Below are positions 1-8,679 of a stretch of 64,000 nt of DNA, in pieces. The stretch is from the NCBI RefSeq assembly GCF_900104025.1, contig NZ_FNIQ01000004.1, positions 496,001-560,000 on the forward strand, given 5' to 3'. Positions within the stretch are counted from its first letter, which is position 1, and each line of letters opens with the position of its first letter. The stretch is from Geodermatophilus sp. DSM 45219. Lineage in GTDB: Bacteria; Actinomycetota; Actinomycetes; Mycobacteriales; Geodermatophilaceae. The position numbers and the translations under genes are program-made. The notes below the pieces were generated by a model. That model had not been told where the DNA came from. It searched no databases and saw only the letters and a list, made by a program, of their open reading frames with translations.

Positions 1-1339
1 TGGCGGCGACGTGCACGGACATGCCGCCGACGGAGAAGGGCTCGGCGAGCTGCAGGGACAGCCGCCGGCCCAGCGCGGCGGCGGCCTCGTCCGGTCGCGC
101 ACCGACCTCGAGCGGTGCGACGACGGCGAACTCGTCGCCGCCCAGGCGGCCGAGCAGGTCGCCGCTGCGCAGCAGGGGCTGCAGCCGTGCGGCCACCAGC
201 CGGAGCAGCTGGTCGCCGGCGGAGTGACCGAGGCCGTCGTTGACCTCCTTGAACTTGTCCAGGTCCAGCAGGGCCAGCGCCATGGGCACCTGCTCGTCGG
301 CCAGCTCCCGCACGCGGCGCAGCACCGCCCGGCGGTTGGCCGCACGGGTCAGCTCGTCGGTGAGGGCCTCGCGGCGGGTGACCGCCAGCAGCGCCAGCTC
401 CCGGACGTTCATGAGCAGTCGCACGCCCGCGCCGATGATGGCCAGGGCAGCGCAGCAGGCTGCGACGGTGGGGCCGCGCTCGATGAACAACGCGACCGTC
501 GACGCCGCGATGACGACGAAGGCCCCGATCGTCGACGCCGCCGGGTCGGCGGCGCGGGGCGCGCTGCGGGCCGGACGCAGTGCGGCGGCGAGGCCGAGGA
601 GGGCCGCAGCGGCCGGGTCGGCCACCGCGACCCACCCGGCGGGCGTCCCGCCGCCGAGCACGGTCGCCGCGTCCCCGGCCAGTCCCACGCCCACGGCGGC
701 CGCCACCAGCCACGGCCGGGGGTCGTGCCGCATGGCCGCCAGGCCCAGGACGGACAGCACGGTGCCGAGCAGGACGAACCCGGTGGCGACCTGGGCGAGC
801 AGGGGCTGCAGCTCCCACCACGGCGCAGTGGCCAGGGGTGACCCCGCCCGTGTCACCGCGATGTTCAGGAGGGCCACGGCGGCGAGCACGGCCGAGACGC
901 CGTTGAGGATGTCGTTCGGGTCGGCCAGCTGGCCGCTGGAGCGGTTCCACCGGACCAGGCCGGCGTGGACGAGGGGGAAGGTCAGCACGGGAGCCCAGGT
1001 CACGGGTAGGGGCGCCACGTCGCGGGTGGCGTCGGCCAGGCTCAGGACACCACTGGCGACCACCGCGGCGGAGAAGACGACGGAGGCGAGGGCGAGCCGG
1101 CCCCAGACGACCCGCTCCTGCGGCAGGGTGCGGGCCCGCCACACGAGCAGCGCGCAGAACGCGCCCTGCAGGACCAGGACGGGGACGACGGTGGCCGGGG
1201 TGAGCCGGTCGGCGTCCACGACCGAGGCCGGTCCGAGGACCACCACGGCCGCCAGCGCGGTCAGCGGCAGGGGGACGGCGACCAGCACCACCCACCAGGG
1301 TGTCCCGGGCAGGAGCCGGGAGCGCACGCGGACCGTCAT
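1..1339 (-). CDS. Membrane-anchored diguanylate cyclase (GGDEF), 3' end outside window
   Basis: The gene reads leftwards and runs off the window edge, leaving 446 codons. The first ~250 residues form several hydrophobic segments, starting with a WWVVLVAVPLPL helix right after a basic MTVRVRSRL start. A GGDEF domain follows: LLDLDKFKEVNDGLGH carries the metal/substrate residues and RLGGDEF lies at residues 400-404, so the active-site signature is intact. Proteins of this class make cyclic di-GMP from two GTP at the membrane. No RxxD-type inhibitory site was confirmed. The sequence ends inside the GGDEF fold (SVHVAA), so an EAL domain downstream cannot be excluded. The ATG at 1339 was chosen because the membrane segment begins directly after it. 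Confidence 0.9.
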   Translation of the reverse strand, partial: MTVRVRSRLLPGTPWWVVLVAVPLPLTALAAVVVLGPASVVDADRLTPATVVPVLVLQGAFCALLVWRARTLPQERVVWGRLALASVVFSAAVVASGVLSLADATRDVAPLPVTWAPVLTFPLVHAGLVRWNRSSGQLADPNDILNGVSAVLAAVALLNIAVTRAGSPLATAPWWELQPLLAQVATGFVLLGTVLSVLGLAAMRHDPRPWLVAAAVGVGLAGDAATVLGGGTPAGWVAVADPAAAALLGLAAALRPARSAPRAADPAASTIGAFVVIAASTVALFIERGPTVAACCAALAIIGAGVRLLMNVRELALLAVTRREALTDELTRAANRRAVLRRVRELADEQVPMALALLDLDKFKEVNDGLGHSAGDQLLRLVAARLQPLLRSGDLLGRLGGDEFAVVAPLEVGARPDEAAAALGRRLSLQLAEPFSVGGMSVHVAA

Positions 1340-1404
1340 GCCAGGGTGATCGTGCGTCCGGCGACCCGGCTGAACGCCGATCACCCCAACGGGGCGGCCG
1401 CCGG

Positions 1405-2160
1405 TCAGATCCGGGTGAACAGGTACACCGACACCGCGATGCCGAAGGCGACGATGAACACCCGCAGCGGCGTGGCCGGGATCCGGGTGGCGATGCGGGC
1501 GCCGAGGAAGCCGCCGAGCAGGCTGGCCGGGGCGGCGACGGCGACGACCTGCCAGGCGACCGGGCCGAACAGGCCGAAGACGACCACCGTGACGGTGGCG
1601 GTGACCGCCGACAGCGCGGACTTCAGCGCGTTGGCCAGCTTCAGCCGGTGCAGGCCCACCCCGAGGACGCCGACCAGGATCACGCCCAACGCGCCGCCGA
1701 AGTAGCCGCCGTAGACGGTCGCCAGGAACAGCGCGACGTACAGCCACACCGGGTCGCGCCGCGGGCCGCCCTCCTCGGCCTTCCTGAGGCGCCTGGTGAG
1801 CAGCGGCTGGACGGCCAGCAGCAGGCTGGCCAGCAGGACCAGCACGGGGACGACGACGTCGAAGGCCGCCGTCGGCGTGGTGAGCAGCAGGACGCTGCCC
1901 GCGACACCACCGAGCAGGGCGACCAGCCCGAAGCGGACCAGCCGGCCGCGCTGCCCGGCGTACTCCGACCGGAAGCCGACGACGCCACCGAGGTAGCCCG
2001 GCCACTGGGCGATCGAGTTGGTGACGTTGGCGGCCACGGTGCCCAGCCCGAGCGCGACCAGGGTGGGGAAGAGGATCAGCGACCCGCCGCCGGCCACGGA
2101 GTTGACGGCACCGGCGAGCAGGGCGACGCCTGCGGCGATGGCCAGGTCGAGGGCGGACAC
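1405..2160 (-). CDS. TauE/SafE family sulfite exporter-like membrane protein
   Basis: The 251-aa protein is almost entirely hydrophobic with about eight transmembrane segments, and it has the two-halved layout of the TauE/SafE family (formerly DUF81): AGAVNSVAGGGSLILFP near the N terminus and YGGYFGGALGVILVGVLG at the start of the second half. Members export sulfite, sulfoacetate or other small organosulfonates; the substrate here cannot be told. The GTG at 2160 places the first helix immediately after the start and gives the normal family length. It is divergent from the DoxX-like gene, with only 24 bases between start codons, so the two share a promoter region. Confidence 0.88.
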   Translation of the reverse strand: MSALDLAIAAGVALLAGAVNSVAGGGSLILFPTLVALGLGTVAANVTNSIAQWPGYLGGVVGFRSEYAGQRGRLVRFGLVALLGGVAGSVLLLTTPTAAFDVVVPVLVLLASLLLAVQPLLTRRLRKAEEGGPRRDPVWLYVALFLATVYGGYFGGALGVILVGVLGVGLHRLKLANALKSALSAVTATVTVVVFGLFGPVAWQVVAVAAPASLLGGFLGARIATRIPATPLRVFIVAFGIAVSVYLFTRI

Positions 2161-2184
2161 GAGCGGCGAGCCTACGGTGACCGC

Positions 2185-2550
2185 GTGGGGCTCACACGGG
2201 CGGCGGCGGGGTTGGCGGCGGCACTGGGCGGTTCGGGGGTGCTGCACCTGGTCCGGCCGCGGACCTTCGAGTGGCTGGTGCCGCCGGAGCTGGGCGACGC
2301 CCGGCGCTGGGTGCACGCCAGCGGGGTCGCCGAGATCGCCACGGCCGGGCTGATGGCGGTGCCGGCGACGCGGCGGGCCGGGGGCTGGGCCGCCGCGGCG
2401 CTGCTGGCGGCCTTCGTGCCGGCGCACCTGCACACGTTCCGGGTGGTGCCGCGGCGGCCGTTGCCCATGACGATCGCCGCCGTCCGGCTGCCGCTGCAGG
2501 TGCCGCTCATCCGCATCGCGCTGGGGGTCGCCCGGGGCGGCGGCCGCTAA
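2185..2550 (+). CDS. Small DoxX-like membrane protein
   Basis: This 121-aa protein has four hydrophobic segments and the HLVRPRTFEWLVPPELG and WVHASGVAEIATAGLM stretches typical of DoxX-like four-helix membrane proteins. The biochemical role of this subgroup is not established; some relatives sit with quinone-linked or sulfur metabolism, which would fit the divergent TauE/SafE gene, but that is inference. The GTG at 2185 is the first start that gives a compact membrane protein. Its stop overlaps the convergent deaminase gene by four bases. Confidence 0.7.
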   Translation: MGLTRAAAGLAAALGGSGVLHLVRPRTFEWLVPPELGDARRWVHASGVAEIATAGLMAVPATRRAGGWAAAALLAAFVPAHLHTFRVVPRRPLPMTIAAVRLPLQVPLIRIALGVARGGGR

Positions 2551-3020
2551 CGGACCCGGCGCCGGTGCAGCTCGTGCACCTCCTCGTCCAGGCCCGGCAC
2601 CGGACCGTCGACGGGCACGTCCGGCGCGATCTGCGTGATCGGCAGCGGGCGGACCGGCGCCGGCCCCAGGCCGAGCTCGGCAAGCCAGCCGGCCGTCTGC
2701 ACCCCCGAGCTCGCGTAGACGATGCGGCCCAGCCCCACCCAGGCGTGCGCGGCGGCGCACATGGGGCAGTGCTCGCCGGAGGTGTAGACGGTGGCCCGGG
2801 ACCGGTCGGCCGGGGACAGGTGCTCGGCGGCCCAGCGGGCGATCGCGAACTCCGGGTGCTGCGTGGCGTCGCCGGAGGCCACGTGGTTGTGGTCCTCGAA
2901 CAGCACCTGCCCGTCGGGGTCCACGAGCACCGACCCGAAGGGCTCGTCCCCGGCGTCGAGCGCCGCGCGGGCGAGCTCGATGCAGCGGCGGAGGTGGGCG
3001 AGGTCCGCGTCGTCGACCAT
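2547..3020 (-). CDS. Nucleoside deaminase (CMP/dCMP-type zinc deaminase)
   Basis: The 157-aa protein shows the zinc deaminase core: HPEFA (zinc-binding His and proton-shuttling Glu) near residue 65 and GEHCPMCAAAHAW with two zinc Cys near residue 97. The family deaminates guanine, cytosine or related bases; the N-terminal FGSVLVDPDG and the overall length resemble guanine-deaminase or general nucleoside-deaminase members rather than tRNA-specific TadA. One oddity is a His where most members have Pro before the first Cys (EHCPMC instead of EPCPMC). The ATG at 3020 is preferred because AGGA lies eight bases upstream; an in-frame ATG at 3029 has no usable ribosome site. Confidence 0.85.
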   Translation of the reverse strand: MVDDADLAHLRRCIELARAALDAGDEPFGSVLVDPDGQVLFEDHNHVASGDATQHPEFAIARWAAEHLSPADRSRATVYTSGEHCPMCAAAHAWVGLGRIVYASSGVQTAGWLAELGLGPAPVRPLPITQIAPDVPVDGPVPGLDEEVHELHRRRVR

Positions 3021-3086
3021 GCGGCCCATCCTGCGGTGCGGGCGCCGGCCTCGCCGTCCGTCGTCCCCCGGGAGCAGACTGCGGCC

Positions 3087-3809
3087 ATGCCGTCCCTCCC
3101 CATGCCCGACGACTGGCAGCGCGCCCTGGTCGTGGCCGCGCACCCCGACGACATCGAGTACGGGGCGGCCGCGGCCGTCGCCGTCTGGACGGCGGCCGGC
3201 AAGGAGGTGCACTACCTGCTGGCCACCCGCGGTGAGGCCGGCATCGCCGGGATGTCGCCAGCCGAGGCGGGCCCGCTGCGCGAGGAGGAGGAGCGCCGTT
3301 CGGCGGCCGTCGTGGGGGTGTCGGAGGTGGAGTTCCTCGACCACCGGGACGGCGTGCTGGAGGCCGGGGTGGCGCTGCGCCGCGACCTGGCCGCCGCGAT
3401 CCGCCGGCACCGGCCGGAGCTGCTGCTCACCATGTACGGCGGCCCGACGTGGACCCCGCCCGGGATCAGCCCGGGCTACCTGAACTCCGCCGACCACCGG
3501 GCGCTCACCCAGAGCGTGCTCGACGCGGTCGCCGACGCCGGCAACGAGTGGATCTTCCCGGAGCTGACCGAGGAGCCGTGGTCCGGCGTCACGTACGTCG
3601 CCGTCCACACGATCGACCCCGAGCCGCCGCACGTGATGGACGTCAGCTCCGGGGTGGAGAAGGCGGTGGCGTCGCTGACCGAGCACCGCCGCTACCTCGA
3701 GGCGCTGTCGGAGGAGCCGGTCGAGGAGCAGGCACGTCGACAGATCGACATGGCGACGCTGACCGACGACGGCGACCGCCGGGTCGGCTTCGCCCTCTAC
3801 TGGGGCTGA
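3087..3809 (+). CDS. PIG-L family LmbE-like deacetylase
   Basis: The 240-aa protein has the family zinc motif AHPDD (VVAAHPDDIEYGA) at residues 18-22 and a later SADHRAL stretch that supplies the third metal His. PIG-L enzymes remove N-acetyl groups from sugar conjugates; actinobacterial relatives include MshB (mycothiol synthesis) and Mca (mycothiol conjugate amidase). It is shorter than MshB and Mca (about 290 aa), so I do not assign either name. GGGAG lies about 12 bases before the ATG at 3087; a second in-frame ATG at 3102 is possible. The gene sits just upstream of rnpB on the same strand. Confidence 0.85.
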   Translation: MPSLPMPDDWQRALVVAAHPDDIEYGAAAAVAVWTAAGKEVHYLLATRGEAGIAGMSPAEAGPLREEEERRSAAVVGVSEVEFLDHRDGVLEAGVALRRDLAAAIRRHRPELLLTMYGGPTWTPPGISPGYLNSADHRALTQSVLDAVADAGNEWIFPELTEEPWSGVTYVAVHTIDPEPPHVMDVSSGVEKAVASLTEHRRYLEALSEEPVEEQARRQIDMATLTDDGDRRVGFALYWG

Positions 3810-3835
3810 CGACGCACCTCTAGACTGGTCGGCAC

Positions 3836-4257
3836 GACGGACGAGTCGGCCGGGCGGTCGCGTCGGTGGGGGAGACCCCGTCGCCGAGGAACGTCCGGGC
3901 TCCACAGGGCAGGGTGGTCGCTAACGGCGACCCGGGGTGACCCGCGGGACAGTGCCACAGAGAACAGACCGCCGGCGGTACGCCGTCGGTGAGGGTGAAA
4001 CGGTGGTGTAAGAGACCACCAGCGCGCCGGGTGACCGGCGCGGCTCGGTAAACCCCACCCGGAGCAAGGTCGAGAGGGACGGCGGACTGGAACTGCAGGA
4101 CGCCGTCCTGCGCAGGCGTTCGAGGGCTGCCCGCCCGATGCCTGCGGGTGGACCGCTGGAGCCTGCCGGCAACGGCAGGCCTAGATGGATGACCGCCCAT
4201 CGGGATGCCGTGAGGTACCCGTGGACAGAACCCGGCGTACAGGCCGACTCGTCCGTC
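3836..4257 (+). ncRNA. rnpB: RNase P RNA, bacterial type A
   Basis: The catalytic RNA that trims 5' leaders from tRNA precursors. Direct evidence is the conserved block GAGGAACGTCCGGGCTCC near 3886, followed by ACAGGGCAGGGTGGT and the CAGAGAACAGACCGCC element at 3958-3973, the GGGTGAAACGG and AAGAGACCACC elements, the CCCACCCGGAGCAAG stretch near 4056 and the GGATGACCGCC and ACAGAACCCGGCGTACAG end block. The two ends pair perfectly over 16 bases (3836-3851 with 4242-4257), which is helix P1 and fixes the boundaries within a few bases. Length of about 420 nt is normal for actinobacteria. Confidence 0.97.
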
Positions 4258-4498
4258 GCCCGCCCCCGAACTGCGGGAACGCGGTCAGGGGCGGGTGTCA
4301 GTCCGCACGGGTCCGCAACTCGTCGTCCGAGGGCCGCGTCCGACGCCGGTCGGGGCTTCGGTCGCGCTCGAGATGCAGGCGCAGCCAGCGTTGCTCGCAC
4401 GGCACAGCGCGGTGCCGGGCGACGACCGGCAGGTCCGATGAGATCGTCCGCGTCCGCCGGTCAGAGCTCCCGTACCGCGTCGTGGACCAGGAGGACGC

Positions 4499-5065
4499 AT
4501 GCGGAAGATCGTCGTGCACATGATGCTGTCGCTGGACGGCTACTTCGAGGGGCCGGACCGCGACCTGAGCTGGCACCACGTCGACGAGGAGCTGCACGCG
4601 CACTTCAACGAGCAGCTGGCGACCAACAGCGCCTTCGTGGAGGGCCGGATCTCCTACGAGCTCATGGAAGCGGTCTGGCCGACCGCCGACCAGGACCCGG
4701 ACTCCCCGCCGACCATGCGCGAGTTCGCCGGCATCTGGCGGGCGGTGCCGAAGATCGTGTTCTCCCGCACGCTGCGGGAGGTCGGCCCCAACGCCACGCT
4801 GCGGGCAGAGGTGGACCCCGACGAGATCCGCGCACTGAAGCAGCAGCCCGGCGGGGACATGACGCTCGGCGGGGTCGACCTGGCCGGGACCTTCCGCCGA
4901 CTGGACCTGGTCGACGAGTACCGGCTCTACGTCAACCCGGTCGTCATCGGCCGCGGGCGACGGCTGTTCGAGACCGCCGACCACCCGACCGACCTGGAGC
5001 TGGTGGAGACCCGGCGGTTCGGCAACGGTGTCGTCCTGCTGCGCTACGCCGTCCGACGGCCCTAG
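4499..5065 (+). CDS. Dihydrofolate reductase family protein (RibD C-terminal domain type)
   Basis: The 188-aa protein begins KIVVHMMLSLDGYFEG, the signature opening of stand-alone RibD-C/DHFR-like reductases, and has GGVDLAGTF (dinucleotide-binding loop) and YRLYVNPVVIGRGRRLF near the C terminus. These proteins bind NADPH in a DHFR fold; most single-domain members (YyaP/YwjB-like) have no proven substrate. A strong AGGAGG lies six bases before the ATG at 4499. The 241 bases between rnpB and this gene hold no feature I could support. Confidence 0.88.
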   Translation: MRKIVVHMMLSLDGYFEGPDRDLSWHHVDEELHAHFNEQLATNSAFVEGRISYELMEAVWPTADQDPDSPPTMREFAGIWRAVPKIVFSRTLREVGPNATLRAEVDPDEIRALKQQPGGDMTLGGVDLAGTFRRLDLVDEYRLYVNPVVIGRGRRLFETADHPTDLELVETRRFGNGVVLLRYAVRRP

Positions 5066-5168
5066 CCGTCACCTCGAGTGGTCCGAGCGAGACGACCGCG
5101 GCCCGCGTCCGGGCGGAACACGCTCGACGACCCATTGCGGCGTGGGGTCGGGGCTGGACGATGCACCC

Positions 5169-5429
5169 GTGACCGAGGACCCTTTGGCGCCCGACGTCAT
5201 CGGCCAGCCCCCCGACGTTGCTGCGCGTTCCTGCTTCGAGCGCGGTCTGGAGTTGCAGGTCGAGGACGCCGAGTGGTCCTCCTCGTACTGGGGGCAGGGG
5301 CAGCCGTGGCGAGTGACCTGGCAGTCGCCGGGACCCGGCGAACGGATGGCATCGCCCGCGGTCGTGGTCCGCGTGAGCTTGCGTGAGCCTCCCGATGAGG
5401 CAGGCCGGCGCCGGCCCCGCATCAGCTGA
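5169..5429 (+). CDS. Orphan single PASTA-domain protein
   Basis: This small ORF of 86 aa contains one PASTA-like repeat: APDVIGQPPDVAARSCFERG at the front, then VTWQSPGPGERMASPAVVVR, which reproduces the VPDVxGxxxxxA...SQSPxPGxxVxxGxxVxxxVS pattern. PASTA domains normally sit outside the membrane on penicillin-binding proteins and PknB-type kinases and bind muropeptides; this copy has no signal peptide, membrane segment or partner domain. The GTG at 5169 is a weak choice without a clear ribosome site, and an in-frame GTG at 5142 is an alternative. It may be a remnant of a larger gene. Confidence 0.45.
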   Translation: MTEDPLAPDVIGQPPDVAARSCFERGLELQVEDAEWSSSYWGQGQPWRVTWQSPGPGERMASPAVVVRVSLREPPDEAGRRRPRIS

Positions 5430-5843
5430 CCGGGACGGGCCGCCGGTCGCCCCAGCCCGTGTCGGTGTGCGCACGGTGCCGCTCGCCGCTCGCCGCTCGC
5501 CGCTCGCCGCCCGGCGCCCGAGCCCGGGTCACCGGTCCGAGAACGTCCACAACTCGCTGATGGGCCGCAACCCGGGGATGCTGTGCCCGGAACTCCGGCC
5601 GCAAGGGGGGTGACGGTGGACTTGCACAGTCGTCCGTCGGTCCGGCCCGGTCCCGTGCGTCGCCGAGCCACGTCCCGGCGACGGCCACCTGCACGACGGC
5701 CTCCGCGGGGACCGTGTCCCGTCGTCTCCCGCGGAGGACCTCCGGCCTGTCGTCCGGCCGGCTCGACCGCCGGAGGGTTCCCGGCCCTGTGCCGGAGCCA
5801 TCCGGGACCCCACCAGATCCTGTAGACGCGAAGGGGATGAGCC
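5430..5843. other. Non-coding stretch with a short tandem repeat
   Basis: I see no convincing gene in these 414 bases. Four perfect copies of the 7-mer GCTCGCC stand at 5481-5508. The 3' end holds the leader of the following MFS gene, with AAGGGGA at 5831-5837. Confidence 0.6.
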
Positions 5844-7208
5844 TTGTCCAGGTCCCACCAGGAAGCCGCTGTCCCGCCGGGGTCGCGCACGCCCATCGTC
5901 AAGGTCGTCGGCGCCAGCCTCGTCGGGACCACCGTGGAGTGGTACGACTTCTTCCTCTACGGCTCGGCCGCCGCGCTGGTCTTCAACACCCTGTTCTTCC
6001 CCGACTTCGACCCGCTCGTCGGCACGCTGCTCGCCTTCGCCACCTACGCCGTGGGCTTCGCGGCCCGGCCCATCGGCGGCGTCGTCTTCGGGCACTTCGG
6101 CGACAAGGTCGGCCGCAAGCAGATGCTGGTCATCACGCTGATGCTGATGGGCGGCGCGACGTTCCTCATCGGCCTGCTGCCGACCTACGGGGCGATCGGC
6201 GTCTGGGCGCCCATCCTGCTGATCCTGCTCCGGCTGGTGCAGGGCTTCGCCCTCGGTGGCGAGTGGGGCGGGGCGGTGCTGATGGCCGCCGAGTACGGGA
6301 CGCCGGAGCGACGCGGGTACTGGGCCTCCTGGCCGCAGGCCGGTGCGCCGGCGGGCAACCTCCTCGCCGTCGCCGTCCTCGCGCTGGTCGCGGCGTTCAC
6401 CACTGAACAGCAGTTCGAGTCCTGGGGGTGGCGCATCCCGTTCCTGCTCAGCGCGGTGCTGGTGGGCGTGGGTCTGTGGATCCGGGTCTCGATCGAGGAG
6501 TCGCCGGTCTTCCGGGCCGCCCGCGAGCAGTCCGCCAAGGCCGAGGAGGCTCCCAAGCTGCCCGTCGTCCAGGTCCTGCGCGACTACCCCCGCGAGATCA
6601 TCCTGGCCATCGGCGCGCGCCTGGCGGAGAACATCGGCTACTACATCTTCACGGCTTTCGCGCTCAGCTATGCCACCCAGCAGCTCGGCGTCCCGCAGGG
6701 CACGGCGCTGAACGCGGCGCTCATCGCCTCCGCGATCCACTTCGCCGCCATCCCGACCATGGGGGCACTCTCCGACCGGTTCGGCCGCCGGCCGGTCTAC
6801 CTCGTCGGTGCGGTCGGCGTGGGGGTCTGGGGGTTCGTCTTCTTCCGCATGTACGACACCCAGTCGTTCGTGCTGCTGGCGCTCGCCGGCACCATCGCCC
6901 TGGTCTTCCACGGCGCGATGTACGGGCCGCAGGCGTCCTTCTTCTCCGAGCTGTTCTCCACCCAGGTGCGCTACAGCGGCCTGTCGGTGGCCGGTCAGGT
7001 GTCCTCCATCGTGGCGGGCAGCCTGGCACCCGTCATCGCCACGGCACTGCTGATCGAGTACGGCAGTTCGGTGCCGATCTCGCTGTACCTCGCCGGTGCC
7101 GCGGTGCTCACGGTGATCGCCGTCCTGCTCAGCCGGGAGACCGCGCGCAGCGACCTGACGCGGGACCCCGCCGCCGATCGGGCGACGGCCGGCGCAGGCC
7201 GGCGCTGA
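5844..7208 (+). CDS. MHS-family MFS transporter (shikimate/proline-betaine/dicarboxylate type)
   Basis: The 454-aa, 12-helix protein has the metabolite:H+ symporter hallmarks: TTVEWYDFFLYG at the first helix, GHFGDKVGRKQML in the loop between helices 2 and 3, RLVQGFALGGEWGGAVLMAAEY at helices 4-5 and DRFGRRPVYL in the middle loop. The family takes up organic acids or betaines with protons; the substrate cannot be fixed. The start is TTG at 5844, supported by AAGGGGA six bases upstream and by the residues right before the first helix. A CoA-transferase remnant directly downstream suggests that this was once part of an organic-acid catabolic locus. Confidence 0.9.
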   Translation: MSRSHQEAAVPPGSRTPIVKVVGASLVGTTVEWYDFFLYGSAAALVFNTLFFPDFDPLVGTLLAFATYAVGFAARPIGGVVFGHFGDKVGRKQMLVITLMLMGGATFLIGLLPTYGAIGVWAPILLILLRLVQGFALGGEWGGAVLMAAEYGTPERRGYWASWPQAGAPAGNLLAVAVLALVAAFTTEQQFESWGWRIPFLLSAVLVGVGLWIRVSIEESPVFRAAREQSAKAEEAPKLPVVQVLRDYPREIILAIGARLAENIGYYIFTAFALSYATQQLGVPQGTALNAALIASAIHFAAIPTMGALSDRFGRRPVYLVGAVGVGVWGFVFFRMYDTQSFVLLALAGTIALVFHGAMYGPQASFFSELFSTQVRYSGLSVAGQVSSIVAGSLAPVIATALLIEYGSSVPISLYLAGAAVLTVIAVLLSRETARSDLTRDPAADRATAGAGRR

Positions 7209-7221
7209 GCCCCGCCGTCCG

Positions 7222-7606
7222 GTGCGGCGCAACGAGGTCATCTCCGCCGACGCCGCGGCGCGAACCGTCGTCGACGGCGACACCGTCGCCACCGGCGGGT
7301 TCGTCGGCGTCGGGTTCGCCGAAGAGCCGACGCTCGCGCTGGAACGGCGGTTCGAGGCCACCGGCTCGCCGCGGGACCTCACCCTGGTCCACGCGGCGGG
7401 CCAGGGCGACGGCGGCACGCGCGGGCTGGACCACATCGGTGCCGACGGCATGTGCGCCGGGTCGTCGGTGGGCACTGGGGGCTCGTACCGAGCCTCGGGG
7501 TGCTCGCGCTCGACGACCGCATCGAGGCGTACTGCCGGCCGCGGGACGTGATCAGCCACCTCTTCCGGGAGATCGCCGGCGGGCGCCCGGGCGTGGGGGG
7601 AGGAGC
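7222..7606 (+). pseudogene. Frameshifted N-terminal remnant of an acyl-CoA:acetate/3-ketoacid CoA-transferase
   Basis: From the GTG at 7222 the frame encodes the conserved N terminus of class I CoA-transferases: [20 protein letters not shown], then [18 protein letters not shown] and [20 protein letters not shown]. At about 7452 one base is missing after GADGM, and the homologous sequence continues in the +1 frame as [19 protein letters not shown] and [18 protein letters not shown]. After about 7600 the similarity stops; the KVGLGTF-type block and the rest of the ~500-residue protein, including the catalytic Glu, are absent. The stretch 7630-7840 is open in a third frame ([20 protein letters not shown]) but I do not recognise it. 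The gene is dead unless the assembly is wrong. Confidence 0.8.
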
Positions 7607-7931
7607 ACCTCCTTTTCTCCCGCGCAGCCGGTGCACGTGGCCCTGCTCCGCGGGCCTGTGCGCGACGGACGCGGCGGCCCGGACGCGGCGGAGCCCTTGT
7701 CCGCCATGGTCCGGAGCAACGAGGAGCGCTTCTTCCTCTCCTCCAACCGCTACTCGACCACCGCGTTCTCCTGCCGCCAGTTGGGCCGGGAGTTCACCGG
7801 GCACGACCTCTACCCCGACCTCAGCGAGCACCCTCGCTGAGCACGTCGTCCACCCCGCCTCGGTGGCGGAGCAGCCAGCAGGACGGGACGACGACGAGGA
7901 CGGCGCCGGACGCGCCCCCGGAGGCAGGTGC

Positions 7932-8060
7932 TCAGGAGTTCTGCCGTGTCCCGTCCTCGGGAGCGCTGACGGCCTTGACCATCGATCTGATCTGCAGGCC
8001 GGCCGCGGCGGCTGCGACAGCCGCGATCGCGGAACGGAGCAGACGGTGCCTGCGACTCAT
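7932..8060 (-). CDS. Predicted 42-aa protein of unknown function
   Basis: A short reading frame starts with ATG at 8060, preceded by GGGAGG with five bases of spacing. The product begins with basic [10 protein letters not shown], then has an Ala-rich helix [20 protein letters not shown] and a polar tail, so it could be a small membrane-associated peptide. I know no family for it. The ribosome site is the main support. Confidence 0.4.
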   Translation of the reverse strand: MSRRHRLLRSAIAAVAAAAAGLQIRSMVKAVSAPEDGTRQNS

Positions 8061-8252
8061 GGCAGCCTCCCGGAACGGCGGTGTGCCCGATCTCTACTCC
8101 GGTGGCTCGATCGGCTCAACGGCCCGTCAGGTCCGGGGACGCCGCGCACGCGGTGCGTCCCAGGTCGGTCCCGGTCACCCTCCGAGCGTGTTCCGGCGAG
8201 GGGTCGACTGGAGTTGGCGGGGGAGATCGGCTGGTAGCTCGCCTCGACGACC

Positions 8253-8393
8253 TTGCTGATCGTCCTGGTGGTCGAGGAGTCGGGCTACTGGCGGCTCATC
8301 TGGCTGGCGGTGCTCGTCATCGATGCGGCCGTGGTCGGCTACCGGGTCAGGCGCATGTCTCGACGGCTCCGATCGGCGCAGTCCCGCGCATGA
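8253..8393 (+). CDS. Possible small membrane protein, low support
   Basis: The frame reads TLLIVLVVEESGYWRLIWLAVLVIDAAVVGYRV and then a basic tail RRMSRRLRS, a pattern of two short hydrophobic helices and a positive C terminus. The only start is TTG at 8253 with no ribosome site, and a TAG stands in frame at 8235, so this is either a very small gene or the tail of a decayed one. The bases from 8394 to 8679 show nothing I can support. Confidence 0.22.
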   Translation: MLIVLVVEESGYWRLIWLAVLVIDAAVVGYRVRRMSRRLRSAQSRA

Positions 8394-8679
8394 GGGGTCC
8401 CCCCCAGAGGCCGCCTTCCGGGAGACCCGGCGCTGCAGCCGTTCAGCACCGCCGACAGCCGGCTCGAGTCCGCACAGAGTCCGCACGTGGTCCGCGAACT
8501 GCCGTCAGCGACCCACCCGTCCGAGCTCGACGGCACAGGTCGGCACCCGTGTCCACCGCCGGTCGACGCTGGCCGATCGTCCGTCGACACTCCCCGGCGG
8601 ACAGACCGGCTGGTTCGCCGTCCGTGGCTGGTCGACGCCCCGGTCGGTCAGCGGGGGCGCGTCTCCGGCGAGCGCCCGG

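Noticed and set aside
4258-4498. Open frames after rnpB on the minus strand.
   Set aside because: Arg- and Pro-rich composition typical of GC-driven frames; no ribosome site or domain.
8394-8679. Long open frames on both strands.
   Set aside because: They have no start support or family resemblance and follow from the high GC content.
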